Assembly (NCBI GenBank): GCA_963669155.1
Contig: OZ022581.1
Span: 1,018,968-1,082,967, forward strand
Direction of reading: 5' to 3'
Length of the DNA stretch: 64,000 nucleotides
Source: Arbacia lixula
Lineage: Eukaryota; Echinodermata; Echinoidea; Arbacioida; Arbaciidae
Position 1 is the first letter of the stretch; every line of letters starts with the position of its first letter. Positions 54,381 to 64,000 of the stretch are shown here, piece after piece. A model generated the notes under the pieces. It did no database searches, was not told the DNA's origin, and was given only the letters and a program-made list of their open reading frames with translations. The position numbers and the translations under genes were made by a program.

Positions 54381-55569
54381 ATAGACCATGAATTATAGCA
54401 ACAACGCGCTGGTTCTCCATTCATGATTACAAATAGGCTAATGCGTAGTCATATCCTTAATCCCGTACTTTCTCCCTTGTCAGCTAGAAGTTGATCCGAA
54501 CTTGCGTTGATTGAAGACAACACCTCCTTGCTTCAAGAAATCACGTCCCCTGTATTGTTTCTTGAAGATCTAATGGATTATATATATATTTTTTAAAAAC
54601 AGTGTAACGCTCTAATTGCAGATAATACAATTTATAAATGTCTTGGCATGTTTTGTGTATGCTATGCTGATATTTTAGAGATAATTATTAGTAGTAGTGG
54701 CGGGCGTTAGCTGAAAGTTCGGAATTGGAATAGTGTCAGTGACTGACCGAATAGCAATTGTCATGGAAACACTTTTCTATGAGTCAGACATAAGCTATAA
54801 GAGTGTAAGAAAAGAAAGATTAAGGGAAGGAAAGGGGAAAAACAGAGAAAAAGAATGTCACTCGTGATTTAATTTGTCTTTTCTTGGAAGGAATAAGACT
54901 GGGCTAGAAGCAATAGAAGCCAGGAAAGAGAAACAGGAAAGTTCAAAGAGAGAGCTTTTTTTTTGTTCTTTGTTTCTGTTCACCCCCCACCCCCCCTTCA
55001 CCCCTGAAACAAAAAATGTATACATGAACTTCGTAATCAAAACACCACTGAGGAAATAGAACAAGCCAGATATATCTCACTCAAAACACAGTATACCCTC
55101 AGAAACAAGATCATCTTGACTGAATGATAAATTTATTGAGTACTTCTTTGTTCCCTAATAAATACAATCTTTTCCAGACGATGCTCTGTCGCAAAGCTAA
55201 GTTGCTGAACTCTCCAACGTTGCACGCAATACAAAATGTTAATTTATCAGAACCTGCCACAAAGTTAACTCTTTGTGAGCTTACGTCTTTTTTTTTAATT
55301 AAATGATTTTGCCACAATAAAGTACCGAAGTGTGACGTCATATAACATATTGTAAAGACAAGTGGTTCTAAAGCTATGTGGTAGAGGAAGCAGCGGTGGT
55401 CATAGCAGGGACACTCATTGGGAGTGCCCGACACTGGCCCGCTAGACAATGTCAGACCAGTGAAAGTCTCATGATGTGATGTTGTTCACGACCACAAGCT
55501 GGCATTACAATGGATATGACGACACCATTTTGGTACTCGAAACATTTGAAATATGCCACATTTGATACA

Positions 55570-56655
55570 CAAGGCATTAGCAATATTGTGTCTCGCCCAC
55601 TTGCGAAAATAACCAGAAATATCGCGATCTCCGTTGCTACGCAAAAGAATTGTATCCCTCACACAATTCTGTGCACAAGTTAGGAAGCCTTCACTAAGAG
55701 TCTTGCAAGTAAACTTTAATGTATGACCTCAAATGACCTTTGACCTTATCATGTGACCTCTTACAGCACAATAACATGCAGGTGCCCCAAGTGCATCCAT
55801 CATCCAAGTTTGATTGCCATTGTAGCAACATGTGATGAGTTATGTGTGATAAGAGAGTCTTGCAAGTAAACTTTAACGTATGACCTCAAATGACCTTTGA
55901 CCTTATCCTGTGACCTCCAACAGTACCATAACATGAAGGTACCCCCAGTGCATCTATGACCCAAGTTAGGTTGTAATCCAAGCAACCTATGTGAAGTTAT
56001 TTGTCAAAAGAGAGTCTTGCAGGTAAACTTTAACGTATGACCTCAAATGACCTTTGACCTTATCCTGTGACCTCCAACGGTACCATAACATGAAGGTACC
56101 CCCAGTGCATCTATGACCCAAGTTAGGTTGTAATCCAAGCAACCTATGTGAAGTTATTTGTCAAAAGAGAGTCTTGCAGGTCAACTTTAACGTATGACCT
56201 CAAATGACCTTTGACCTCATCCTGTGACCTCTAACGGTACCATAACATGAAGGTACCCCCAGTGCATCTATGACCCAAGTTAGGTTGTAATCCAAGCAAC
56301 CTATGCGAAGTTATTTGTCAAAAGAGAGTCTTGCAGGTAAACTTTAACATAGAAAAAGAGAGTCTTGCACATACTCTTTAATATATGACCTCAAATGACC
56401 TTTGACCTCATCACATGACCTCTGACAACACCATAACATGAAGATACCCCTAGTGCTTCTATCAACCAAGTGTGGCTGCCATTGCTGTAACAGTTGCCAA
56501 GTTATGGATCATAAGAGAGTCTTGCAGGTAAACTTTAACATTTGTGACGGACGACGGACGACGGACGGACGACGGACGACGGACGGACGGACGACGGACG
56601 GACGCCATTTGGATCCCTTAGTCTCGCCTTCACCTCCGGTGGGCGAGACAAAAAT
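55570..56655. mobile_element. Composite element with 157-bp tandem core (pearl/HINE-like), copy 2
   Basis: The same ends as copy 1 (acaaggcattagcaatattg ... gtgggcgagacaaaaa) and the same orientation. Five core units (about 55781, 55938, 56095, 56252, 56441); the first and last are divergent and one carries a 32-bp insertion. A shorter ACGG-type tract lies at about 56545-56605. It is about 2.5 kb upstream of the oxidase ATG. Confidence 0.9.
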
Positions 56656-58063
56656 GACTATATGACCGTGTCCATCATTCAAGCAACGTTTATTGATTTA
56701 CCTTGAAAAATGAGTCCAGTATCAAGTTCATAGCAGCTAATAGGATAATTTTTTTAAAGCATTTCCCCCACCTACCATTACTAATGACACATGACAGTGT
56801 GTGTTGATAAGATGCTTACATACCTCATGTTGTTTGGATTGGAATTTACATCAGTGTGATGCATAAGGAGCCAATAATCAATGACATAATGGAGAAATGA
56901 GCAAAAAAAGGCTGCTTGTACATTCCCAGAAATGTTAGGCTTACAATGATAATATGTGTGTATATCTATGATATAGTGCTATCCTGTATACATAATTGGA
57001 ATCTAGTACATCTAGGCAAAATATGTCATTTCAAATCGTTGGCAACATACTTCTGTCCACCTATTAATATGATACATTGTATCAATTGTTACTTGGTTGG
57101 GCAACCGTTAAAAAATACCAACGACCAAACTGAAACATATGGCATATGCTTAGCTGCTTTAGTGTCATTGAATAATATCAAGCTATATCTAAAATCAATA
57201 GAGGATCATAAAAAAACAAAAGAACAAACATAATTAAATACATATGCTTCGGTATGCACTTTATTTGCTTACCGGTTTAATTAGCATTGAAATGAGTATT
57301 GATAATGGAAAACACCACCAGCATGCAATACCGAGCTCATGCAAGTCGATCATACATAACTGATGCAATCGTATGGCGCTATATCCCAGTATGACGGGCA
57401 TGTTTGAAATGTTTCCCCTTGCACAGTCTATCTGTCTGGTTAGAGAGGCAAATATCAGGGCGTTGGTGTCTGTTCAACAAACTCTAGGTCCATCATTGGG
57501 AACTTCTTTGAAAGAAATTACAATGTAATACATTGTTGCACTGCATAATTACAACATGAAAAGGTGTATTGCAAGTGAACTTACTCAATTAGTTAATATT
57601 CTGTACAAATCAGTAGAAATGAAAGTGCATATCAATACATTTCTTTGATATTTTATCATTATTGGCTGGTTTATTTAAGAGACAGAAAAAAATAATTGGA
57701 ATCTAAGACATTTATGCAAATGTTACAGGAAATGTATCAGAAATGTACTGTACACAGGCCCATATTTGATTGGAAGGCTTCATGTCAGACATTCAGGCCT
57801 TTAAAATTATTATGGTGCACGAATGAAAACAAACTAATCAAAGTAAAAAAAAATCCAGATCAATCAAGATATGGCTCTGCAAGAAATTGGGGAGAAAATA
57901 GCAACTATTTTCAAAAGTACTTCAATTATGTGAAATTACATAAATAGACAACAGTTAATATAACATCTCCAGCATAGAAGGTGTATGTTTTGGTTTGAAA
58001 AATATGTTTGGGGGCTCTGTGATTAATGTTTGTTCACTTTCCTTGTATGAGAAATAATACAGG
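56656..58063. other. Intergenic, nothing recognised
   Basis: AT-rich sequence between the composite element and the palindromic MITE, without coding potential or visible repeats. The flanking stretch 58291-60252 is similar, apart from a poly-C run near 58449-58468. Confidence 0.5.
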
Positions 58064-58290
58064 TACACTACAGCTCAAAGGAATTGGCATAGGGAAAGGG
58101 AAATGGAAGAAAGGGAAGGAGCTGCAGTTTTAAACCGCTGTATATTTTGTCCAGTTTAGCATGAAACACGATTACTTTAGCCTATAAAGCATCATGTTTC
58201 ATGCTGAACTGGACAAAATATACTGCGGTTTAAAACTGTGGGTCCTTCCCTTTCCCTTTCCCTATGCCAATTCCTTTGAGCTGGAGTGTA
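58064..58290. mobile_element. Palindromic TA-flanked MITE, copy 2
   Basis: Same element as 46707-46941: starts tacactacagctcaaaggaa, ends ttcctttgagctggagtgta. The arms contain aaaccgctgtatattttgtc and its inverse. Confidence 0.88.
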
Positions 58291-60252
58291 TGAGGGAATC
58301 AACTGTACTTGCTAAAGGAATAACTTGGTGTAATACTGTGTGTCACATGTATCTCCTTTCACAATACACAAATTTGCTATACAGCAGCAGTATATCTGGC
58401 AAACAAAGGGTTAACCATTAGCTCGCCCCAATGAACAGAGTCCAGTGCCACCCCCCCCCCCCCCCCCCGCCACAAATCCGCCCAGTGCCAAGTTTATTTT
58501 GAGGCCTATTCAGTTGCGCTTTATTTTCTGTGTTGGCACTTTCAAGCCACTAAATATTGCAATCTTTTACAGAAAAATTTGAATGTATAAAAGTTGTGGG
58601 AAATTTGATCAGCTTTATCATGGTATGAAGAATGTATGGCAAAGTTACGTTGTTTATCTATTTTAAACTAATAATAAACGTTAAGTTGCACAGGATCGGG
58701 CACAAGATCAGGGTCGCTGAAGCTACTCTGTTTCTTGCAAGGGGGAGGCATACTGATAATATATCAAATACACAACTCTTAATTACTTGAGGTCAAGAGC
58801 CAATCTGACAGGTGCAGACGAAGCTAAGTGACCGAAAGCCGATCATCTGGTGCACACAAAGCGATTCTGAACAATAGCGTGTGCGAATCATTCAGTAACA
58901 GTACAATAAGCATGAACAATGACTGCTATTACAAATGTGTGCAAGCACCGCACTTGGCAGCTTAGCAGTGGCTCGCTTGCGTGTACAAAGCAGCCGATCG
59001 ATAGCATGCTAGCGTGTATAAAGCACCATAACAATAGCGCACATGCAGCTCTATGGCACTATGAAAGTTAATGACTGAATGATAAATCATCTAAAATCAA
59101 TGACTTACCAAAAATATTCAGATCGTCATTATAACTAGTGAGCGAGCTGAGGTATAGAGAGCTTACACCTCTTGTAAAGAGATCCTTGATTCAACCCCGG
59201 CTTGGCTAGTAAACTCCTTATTTTTTGCTCATGTTTGTCCCTCTCAACCAAGGTGTCGTAATGGGTACCTGGCCAAATTCATTCTTTATCAGTAGTTAGA
59301 TAGCTAGTTACACAGCTGAAAATGGCTGCTTGGCTAAACCCAGGATAATAATCAAGTACTTAGGATGGTATTCTTCATACCAAAAAAGTGCTAGTTAAAA
59401 GACAAACTTGGACAAAACATGCCCAACTAGTGCATTTGTCATCTCTAGACACACATTTCTTAATTAAGACACAACATTAAACAAGCTTATCAATAAAAGT
59501 TTTGCAAGAATCTGACACTATATTTCTCATTCATAATTGACATAGTTGACTCCTTCCACAGATAGTCCCTTTCTGAAACATTTCTATTCATTGCAAACAC
59601 TAGGAATAATTACTGAAGTTGATTGAATTACGAGTTTTCACTTGTGACTAATTTTACCCCAAAACTCATTAACAGTTTGGTGACAAATGTACAGACATCC
59701 CAGAAATGTATTACTGCTGGCCCTTTTGTGCTGGAAGAATAAAAGAACTTTTTTCTCTGGGTCAATTTGAGAAGAAAACTTTCAAAGCTCATTCAGAACA
59801 ATGGGAGTGCCAAAATTGAACATCTTCAATTTACATTTTTTTAATTTTTTTTTTTTACAATATGTCCATTTCTGTTACTTGGCATCAGGTCTGTACCATG
59901 ACATCCTGACGTTGATGTTCTATGAAGAACAGGAAAATACAACTATTATGCAATCCGAGAAGCTTTTGATGAGATATGTACAGAAGGAATAAGGAGAGTA
60001 AATACTGGTAAGGCTCAATTTTGCAATTGCTTGCGCTGCTTGGGCGACATAAGCTTGCTTACTCAAGCCAAGTCTCTATGGAGTACACTTTCACGTCTTT
60101 GCTGGGATCAGCTCTGATCTCAAAAGTCCACAAAACATGAGGCCGGGAAGACAGTCACAGTCACAGTGCAAAGTCCACGCTGCTCACAGCAAATCGACAT
60201 TGAGAATGAATTTTATCCGCAGGAAAGGAAGAAAATAAAGAATGAGAGGGTG

Positions 60253-63200
60253 TCACTTTGACTCGCTCTTATGTCTGCAGCTTCCCTTGTGGAAGACCGT
60301 CTTCATGAGCTCGACTCCTTCCGAGTCGGTGCTGTCCAGATCGGAGTCATCGCTGCTGTTTGAATACGAGCCAATCCCAGGCAGCACGGCGATGCACTGC
60401 ACCCCCTGCGTCCCGTCACCACCACCCACACGCTCCTCCTCCTCGCTCTCACTTGTCCAATGTGCGTTACTATGGCGATCCCTACCAGCAGAATGTCCAT
60501 TGCTTGAGGAGACATCTGGCGCTGGTTTCGTTGATGGCGCAGCAGGCTCTGTGGATGGTGATGTGCTCTCGGATTTCTTGGGCTCGTCTTCAGTTGTTGG
60601 CCTGCGATTGCAATAATGGCAATGTTAGCACTAAGAACGTGAATGAGGAAGAGAACTCTGATCAACACATCTGGGCCCCATTGCATAAAACTTACCATTA
60701 ATGGTAATTCTGTCATCAATGGTAACACCAATCAACAGCCAATCAAGTTGAAGGTTTCCATAGAAGTTGCCAATGATAGCAAAGTTATTATCAATGGTAA
60801 GTTTTATGCAACAGGGCCCAGGTAGAGTAGTTTCTAGGTTGTAGAGTGAATGGACACAATTGAGTCTGATAACAACTAATGTCTGGTAACACAAGCCACG
60901 CCCTACTCCCGCTCTCTGGCCTGGCCTCATGTCTGAGGAGAGGCCAGGCCAGCAAGTGGGATTAGAGAATAGTCTGTGTTACCAGACATAGTTGGCTTCA
61001 CATCTGGTACAATGCCCTACTGCTCGAGGGCCACTCTGCATCTGAGCATCTTGGTCACATGTATGCCAGAGCTGTTCAGTCATGAACTTCATGCAGTACA
61101 ACAGATATGCTGGGAGAGATTTGCCTACACGCAACTATTCACCTGTGATTGCTGAAAAGTGCATCAAGAAATCACATTGTATTGATATCTAAAAAAAGAT
61201 ACTGTTTTTCTAATAAATTTAGTAATGTAGGCCAAACTTTTGCACGAGCTGCTATGATTTAGACCATGTTTTATGCCACAATTTAATCAAATTATTTAGA
61301 AAAAGATCGTGTAAACTGTATTAACTACCGTGAATTAAGCATCATTTCCTGACCTTTTTGAAGCATACTTATCTGCTTATATGCCACAAAATCTGCTTAA
61401 ACCATGGTTTAAATCCAAAACTCCTGTGTGAATTCAGGCCAATGACTAATACTATGTATTTATGTAATTCATTTGTTTGTGTTTTCTTTTTTCCCCCTTT
61501 TTTTTTTACTTGTGACTATCCCTGATTTTTTTTATTACCATGCTTCGTATTCTTAATAAATATCTTATTATCAAAAAATATTATAATGCCATCTGGCAAC
61601 GTGTCCTTCGTTGCTGAGGCATAAAACAGAAAGATGGATATTGTCTGCCCACCTCTTCCTCTTGACAGCTCCAGCAAGCAGGGCAGCCTGACTCCTCTTG
61701 CTGCCAGACGCTACAGCCTTCCTGCCCCCCAGCTGGCCCATTGAAGCCTTGGCACTCTCACTAGGAGCAGCAACAGCCACCGTCCTGTTCACTACAGATT
61801 CGTGGAAGGAAATCATTAAGGAAACAACTATATATACAAGTGCAGAAATGCAAGTAAAGTTGGAGTTCTTTGCCATTTGTCAACCCCGAAAAAGGACGTG
61901 CAATGACAGACGAGTGCTCTGCAATAAATATTTTCATAAGTGCAGTTCATGGTGCATGGCTGTTGAGACATATCAATGATCAATGATTGTTTATTTGTTT
62001 TGTTTGTTTGTTTATGGAACAACGTGCAGACAGCACCACTAACATAAACATGTAAATGCTTGTGAACACATTTGCAACTGTAAATGACCCATAAACATTT
62101 TTCAAACAAAAGAGAAAAGGAGTGAAGCAATGTTTTAGACAAATACAGTTCACTCTGAATGAGAGTTAATACTGGTGGAAGACAAGTGTCAGGCGTTACC
62201 TAAGTAGTCAAAGAAAAATGGCAATCTGACCCAAATCAACTGGCTGAAATTTAAAATTTGTCAAGAAATTCTTCACATCACTGAGGTACGTAACTAAGTC
62301 CTCTTAGATCAATAGATCTTCGATCCTCTTCTTTTGGGTTGGTAACTAGCAGAAGAAAAAAAGCTCAGAGCTCGTAGGAATAACACAGCTACTAAGCAAG
62401 CTCACATTGGAATATCAATGAAATGTTTCAGAATGAAATACATAAATGTCGCCGAAATATCATGTGATATAGAAATAACAACAAAGAAAGGATATTTTGT
62501 ATTCCCTGATCAGCTTTTTCTCTTCCGACATCCTCTCCATTTCAATCTTCATCTGCTTCTCTGCAACCTCATTGAGGAACTTGGACTCTTCATCATCAAT
62601 GCCCCGGACCATGTTTTCTGTAAGATAGAGGAACACAAAGAAAAGAAATGGTCATCATTTAAAGGGAAAGACCACCCTGAAGGTAAGTCGGTTTTGATAA
62701 AAGCAAGAATATTAAAGAAACAAAATATCATAAGTGGTGAAATAATATTGATTGTGACCCATCTTTGCCAGAAGAATTTCTAGCTTTTTGGAAACTATGA
62801 TATTTTGGTAAGTTTAAGCAGGTTCATTGACTTTTGACCTCTACCCAAAATGTCATCATGCTTGGATGGTATTGGATCTGATTTGTATTTATTGTGAATA
62901 AGATACATTTTCTTTCTGTAGTTTGTAGTCTGTTTGTTTGTCCTTAGTCAGATTTGATTCTAATCATACAGAGTTTATTGGTTTTATGAATTACATGTAC
63001 CAAGTTTGAAGCAAATCCCTTCAGCGGCTCTCAAAACATTGTCTAAACAGATTTCGGCCGGCCGGACGGTTCGACAACCCCAAAACATTCAAAATAATGC
63101 ACTCACTGTACAAGTGTACTGAAGAAATTCATTGCCCATGTTCATATGTACAGTTGACTTTGAACATAAGACGCAGTGAACCACTGAACTCACTGAATTT

Positions 63201-63292
63201 GAACTGCTCCTCAAAGTCTGACTGCTTCTTGTCTTTCTGGTCCTGCAGCTTCTCAAACAGAGTCCTTGGATCATACTCTTCTTCAGGGCATT
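60253..63292 (-). CDS. PSME3IP1: PSME3-interacting protein 1 (FAM192A/NIP30), 5'-partial
   Basis: Nuclear partner of the proteasome activator PA28-gamma (PSME3). Exons in transcript order: 63292-63194 ([20 protein letters not shown] ... EEQFKF), 62617-about 62483 ([20 protein letters not shown] ...), 61791-61653 ([16 protein letters not shown]) and 60601-60253 ([20 protein letters not shown], then [13 protein letters not shown] at 60255-60253). These match the NIP30 core and the AKLLAGAVK and acidic SSDSESSSDSEG blocks of the human protein. The visible part is 239 aa; human is about 254 aa in total, so roughly 50 N-terminal residues lie beyond the window. The acidic serine block is the kind of CK2 target used for PA28-gamma binding in human. 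Caveat: the donor of the second exon is weak (gttgtt at 62482, or gttatt at 62479); both keep phase. Confidence 0.92.
60673..60821. mobile_element. MITE family TTACCATTAATGGTAA, copy 4
   Basis: gggccccattgcataaaact at the left and gttttatgcaacagggccca at the right; the best-preserved copy of the family. PSME3IP1 last intron. Confidence 0.88.
60873..60995. repeat. Foldback element, ~50-bp arms
   Basis: caactaatgtctggtaacac and gtgttaccagacatagttgg are inverted ends; ggcctggcc also pairs near the centre. PSME3IP1 last intron. Confidence 0.8.
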
Positions 63293-63500
63293 CTGAAATA
63301 GCAAGGTTTACACATGTGTATGTGGGCCTGTCGACAGTAATGGGGTACATTTCTGTTACATTTACTGTAACATTTGCATAAATCTCTTAAATTCCAATTA
63401 TTCTTTTTGCCTCTTAAATAAACCAGCCAACAATAATAAAATATGAAAGAAATGTATTGATTTGCACTTTACAACGTTTTGTACACTTCAGAAAATTTGC

Positions 63501-63599
63501 CCTGTACAAATTTGCCACAGCACGTTGGTAACGGGACAGACGAGTTTGTAACACACTCGTCTGTCCTGTTACCACTGTGATATGGCAAATATGTACAGG
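63501..63599. repeat. Long hairpin, 45-nt arms and 9-nt loop
   Basis: Arms 63501-63545 and 63555-63599 pair along their whole length with about 7 mismatches (ends cctgtaca / tgtacagg; loop-proximal ggacagacgagt / actcgtctgtcc exact). Located in the PSME3IP1 5' intron or flank. Confidence 0.85.
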
Positions 63600-64000
63600 C
63601 TTAGTTTAGAAATATATAATAATGAACATTCACGGCAGGATTTTAGCTGAAGTTGTTAATTCAAAACTCTGTCATATTTTGGTGGTGCAAGGTGGTCATA
63701 ATTTCAAATGATTCAGTTATGCTAAATAATATCTGTTTAGTGTCGACAGACACATGTACATTTTCTCATGTAATCCATGCATCCATTCAGGTGATGTATC
63801 GTTTGACTTTGAAGATCATGTAATTCCACACCTCCCTGTTTCTAGCCTTTTCTATAAGTAGTACTCCTCGATCCTCTACTCCTCTCTCTTCAGGCTATTT
63901 CATCAAGCTTTCCATTCAATGACCTTATTTGAAAATTAGTTTCTGATTGACTGTTGTTCTTCTCAGTACTTCTTCATTGGCAATAAGATTAATTAATCAT

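Noticed and set aside
59140..59210. tRNA-like stretch (gagctgaggtatagag ... gattcaacccc)
   Set aside because: Loose A- and B-box resemblance only; arms do not pair into a cloverleaf, and a SINE assignment is not firm.

Overview
The window is animal nuclear DNA: three multi-exon protein genes with GT-AG introns, AT-rich non-coding DNA, and many small inverted-repeat elements and microsatellites. The proteins are clearly metazoan. The repeat style (short foldback elements with GGGCCC...CATAAA ends, TTAA- and TA-flanked MITEs, TGACCT-rich tandem arrays) suggests a marine invertebrate, most likely an invertebrate deuterostome such as an echinoderm. A lophotrochozoan cannot be excluded from sequence alone.

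Layout. (1) 1-32652, + strand: the C-terminal ~1891 residues of CNOT1, the scaffold of the CCR4-NOT deadenylase, in 38 exons whose phases all agree; the gene starts to the left of the window. Its 3' UTR probably ends near 34975. (2) 53065-36852, - strand, convergent with CNOT1: a complete FAD-dependent amine/sarcosine oxidase gene (PIPOX/monomeric sarcosine oxidase family) ending in the peroxisomal signal SKL. It carries a tandem pair of homologous exons (42021-41832 and 41524-41323) with identical phases and lengths of 3n+1, so only one can be used per mRNA. They encode alternative versions of an active-site segment. (3) 63292-60253, - strand: the C-terminal part of PSME3IP1 (FAM192A/NIP30/PIP30), partner of the nuclear proteasome activator PA28-gamma; its first exon(s) lie beyond the right edge.

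Between and inside the genes are two copies of a composite element with inverted ends and a 157-bp tandem core carrying DR1+DR4 nuclear-receptor-like motifs. There are also TTAA-flanked MITEs, a hAT-like element with perfect 8-bp target duplications and long G/C homopolymers, LINE 3' ends, a tRNA-derived SINE and large (TATC)n arrays.

The most interesting signals are the mutually exclusive exon pair in the peroxisomal oxidase, a threefold tandem copy of a CNOT1 3' splice site whose upstream copies run straight into stop codons, a CNOT1 microexon that looks born by partial exon duplication, and the DR1-bearing arrays inside and upstream of the peroxisomal gene. The three genes share no evident pathway; only their linkage is notable.
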